Assembly: GCA_023458415.1 (NCBI GenBank)
Contig: JAEWZO010000028.1
Span: 34,811 to 98,810, forward strand
Direction of reading: 5' to 3'
Source: Bacteroidota bacterium
GTDB lineage: Bacteria > Bacteroidota > Bacteroidia > Flavobacteriales > Weeksellaceae
DNA: 64,000 bases
The position numbers and the translations under genes are program-made. The notes under the pieces are model-generated. The model did not search any database, was not told where the DNA came from, and saw nothing but the letters and a program-made list of their open reading frames with translations. Of this stretch, positions 63,416 to 64,000 are shown one piece after another (the first letter of the stretch is position 1; the number at the start of each line of letters is the position of its first letter).

Positions 63416-64000
63416 ATGAACAATAAAGGTTTCAACTGGTTCTTTCCAATCGCAATTATTGCTATGCTGTTTTTCTTTTTCGGAAACAGCTTAATGGGCG
63501 ATTCTACAAGTGCCACAATCAACGAAGAGGGCTTTTTTAAGCTGATGAAGGAAGGTAAAATTGAAAAAGTCACCGTTTACACGGATGCCGCTGATGCTGA
63601 GGTTTTCCTTACCAAAGCGGCAAAATCTGAAACTGTACAGAAAAATCCACAGCAAGATATTTTACCGGGATTCACTTCAACCGCAGCAGCGCCGGATTAT
63701 ACCTTCAGATATGGTGATTTGCAGTATTTTCAGACAAAGTTTGATGCTTTCAAGAAAGAAAATCCGCAGGTTACCACTCAGATGAATTTGGACAAAAGTG
63801 GCTCAGAAATGCAGAGCTTTTTCCTTCAGGCATTGATGTGGTTCGGAATTATGTTCCTGATTTACTTTATTTTCTTCAGAAGAATGACAGGTTCCGGAGG
63901 TCCTGGTGGACAGATTTTTTCCATCGGAAAATCCCGTGCAAAACTGTTTGATGAAAAAGAGAAAATTCAGGTTACTTTTAAGGATGTAGCCGGATTGGAA
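63416..64000 (+). CDS. ftsH: ATP-dependent zinc metalloprotease FtsH, N-terminal part (partial)
   Basis: 195 residues are in the window; the gene runs off the right edge. Transmembrane helix 1 is at 7-25, a periplasmic domain spans 26-134, helix 2 is at about 135-155, and then comes the AAA-domain entry V-T-F-K-D-V-A-G-L-E at 186-195. The ATPase and HExxH sites are beyond the edge. FtsH degrades membrane and regulatory proteins. The rsfS-ftsH order is common in Bacteroidota. Confidence 0.9.
   Translation, partial: MNNKGFNWFFPIAIIAMLFFFFGNSLMGDSTSATINEEGFFKLMKEGKIEKVTVYTDAADAEVFLTKAAKSETVQKNPQQDILPGFTSTAAAPDYTFRYGDLQYFQTKFDAFKKENPQVTTQMNLDKSGSEMQSFFLQALMWFGIMFLIYFIFFRRMTGSGGPGGQIFSIGKSRAKLFDEKEKIQVTFKDVAGLE

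Noticed and set aside
1..64000. CRISPR arrays, insertion sequences, prophage, rRNA, integron or toxin-antitoxin pairs
   Set aside because: No repeat arrays, transposase, integrase or phage genes, and no rRNA motifs were seen on either strand.

Overview
The window looks like the chromosome of a member of the Bacteroidota, class Flavobacteriia, most likely the Chryseobacterium/Kaistella/Epilithonimonas group (Weeksellaceae). The reasons are: AT-rich DNA with dense housekeeping genes; repeated Bacteroidota-type -7 promoter boxes (TAnnTTTG) close to start codons; a fused MurF/alanine racemase; a PorW/SprE-type lipoprotein and a cargo protein with a type IX secretion (T9SS) sorting domain; small lineage proteins of the DUF2520, DUF3127, DUF4271 and DUF4296 types; and an rsfS-ftsH pair. 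I see no insertion sequence, prophage, CRISPR array, rRNA operon or foreign island. The genus is an inference.

Layout. 0-9.4 kb: start of an outer-membrane-type protein, a JmjC/cupin oxygenase, lepA, an ECF sigma/anti-sigma-like/Spy-like trio, then DUF2520-kdsC-maf and the PorW/SprE-like lipoprotein. 9.4-15.5 kb: a leftward operon rnr-lysE-ldcA-yraN-SDR-tsaB, preceded by rpiB. 15.5-16.0 kb: the only gene-free stretch over 300 bp, a strong candidate replication origin (one perfect and four one-mismatch DnaA boxes plus an AT-rich tract). 16-25.8 kb: pgk, a methyltransferase, mnmG flanked by two perfect parS sites, and the operon tdk-murF/alr-patatin-ybeY. 25.9-33.2 kb: an acidic unknown protein with a divergent Mur ligase, rsmI, fabG, a nucleosidase, a GNAT enzyme, guaC, an HD protein and surE. 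33.3-41 kb: a C-terminal processing protease, mannose-1-phosphate guanylyltransferase, an SprT-like protein, a TolC-family protein, a T9SS cargo gene with an apparent ATA start and an SpmA/SpmB-type membrane protein. 41-52 kb: an EF-G paralogue lacking the catalytic histidine, an M14 carboxypeptidase, a DinB gene broken by an in-frame TAG, accD, fbaA, nadK, a CBS protein, a DMT transporter, aat and a DUF3127 protein. 52.0-52.4 kb: three tRNA genes (Leu-TAG, Gly-GCC, Leu-TAA). 52.4-64 kb: a two-component system, an S9 peptidase, hemD-DUF4271, the operon glycosyltransferase-DUF4296-tgt-lptF/G, birA, rsfS and the start of ftsH.

The most notable structure is the origin-proximal arrangement: a DnaA-box cluster at 15.6-15.97 kb and two perfect 16-bp parS palindromes at 18.2 and 20.1 kb bracketing mnmG. 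dnaA and parAB are not in the window. A second theme runs through unrelated enzymes: AccD, thymidine kinase and Tgt all lack the cysteines that hold the structural zinc in their families. The window is otherwise ordinary core genome and I found no clearly new multi-gene system.
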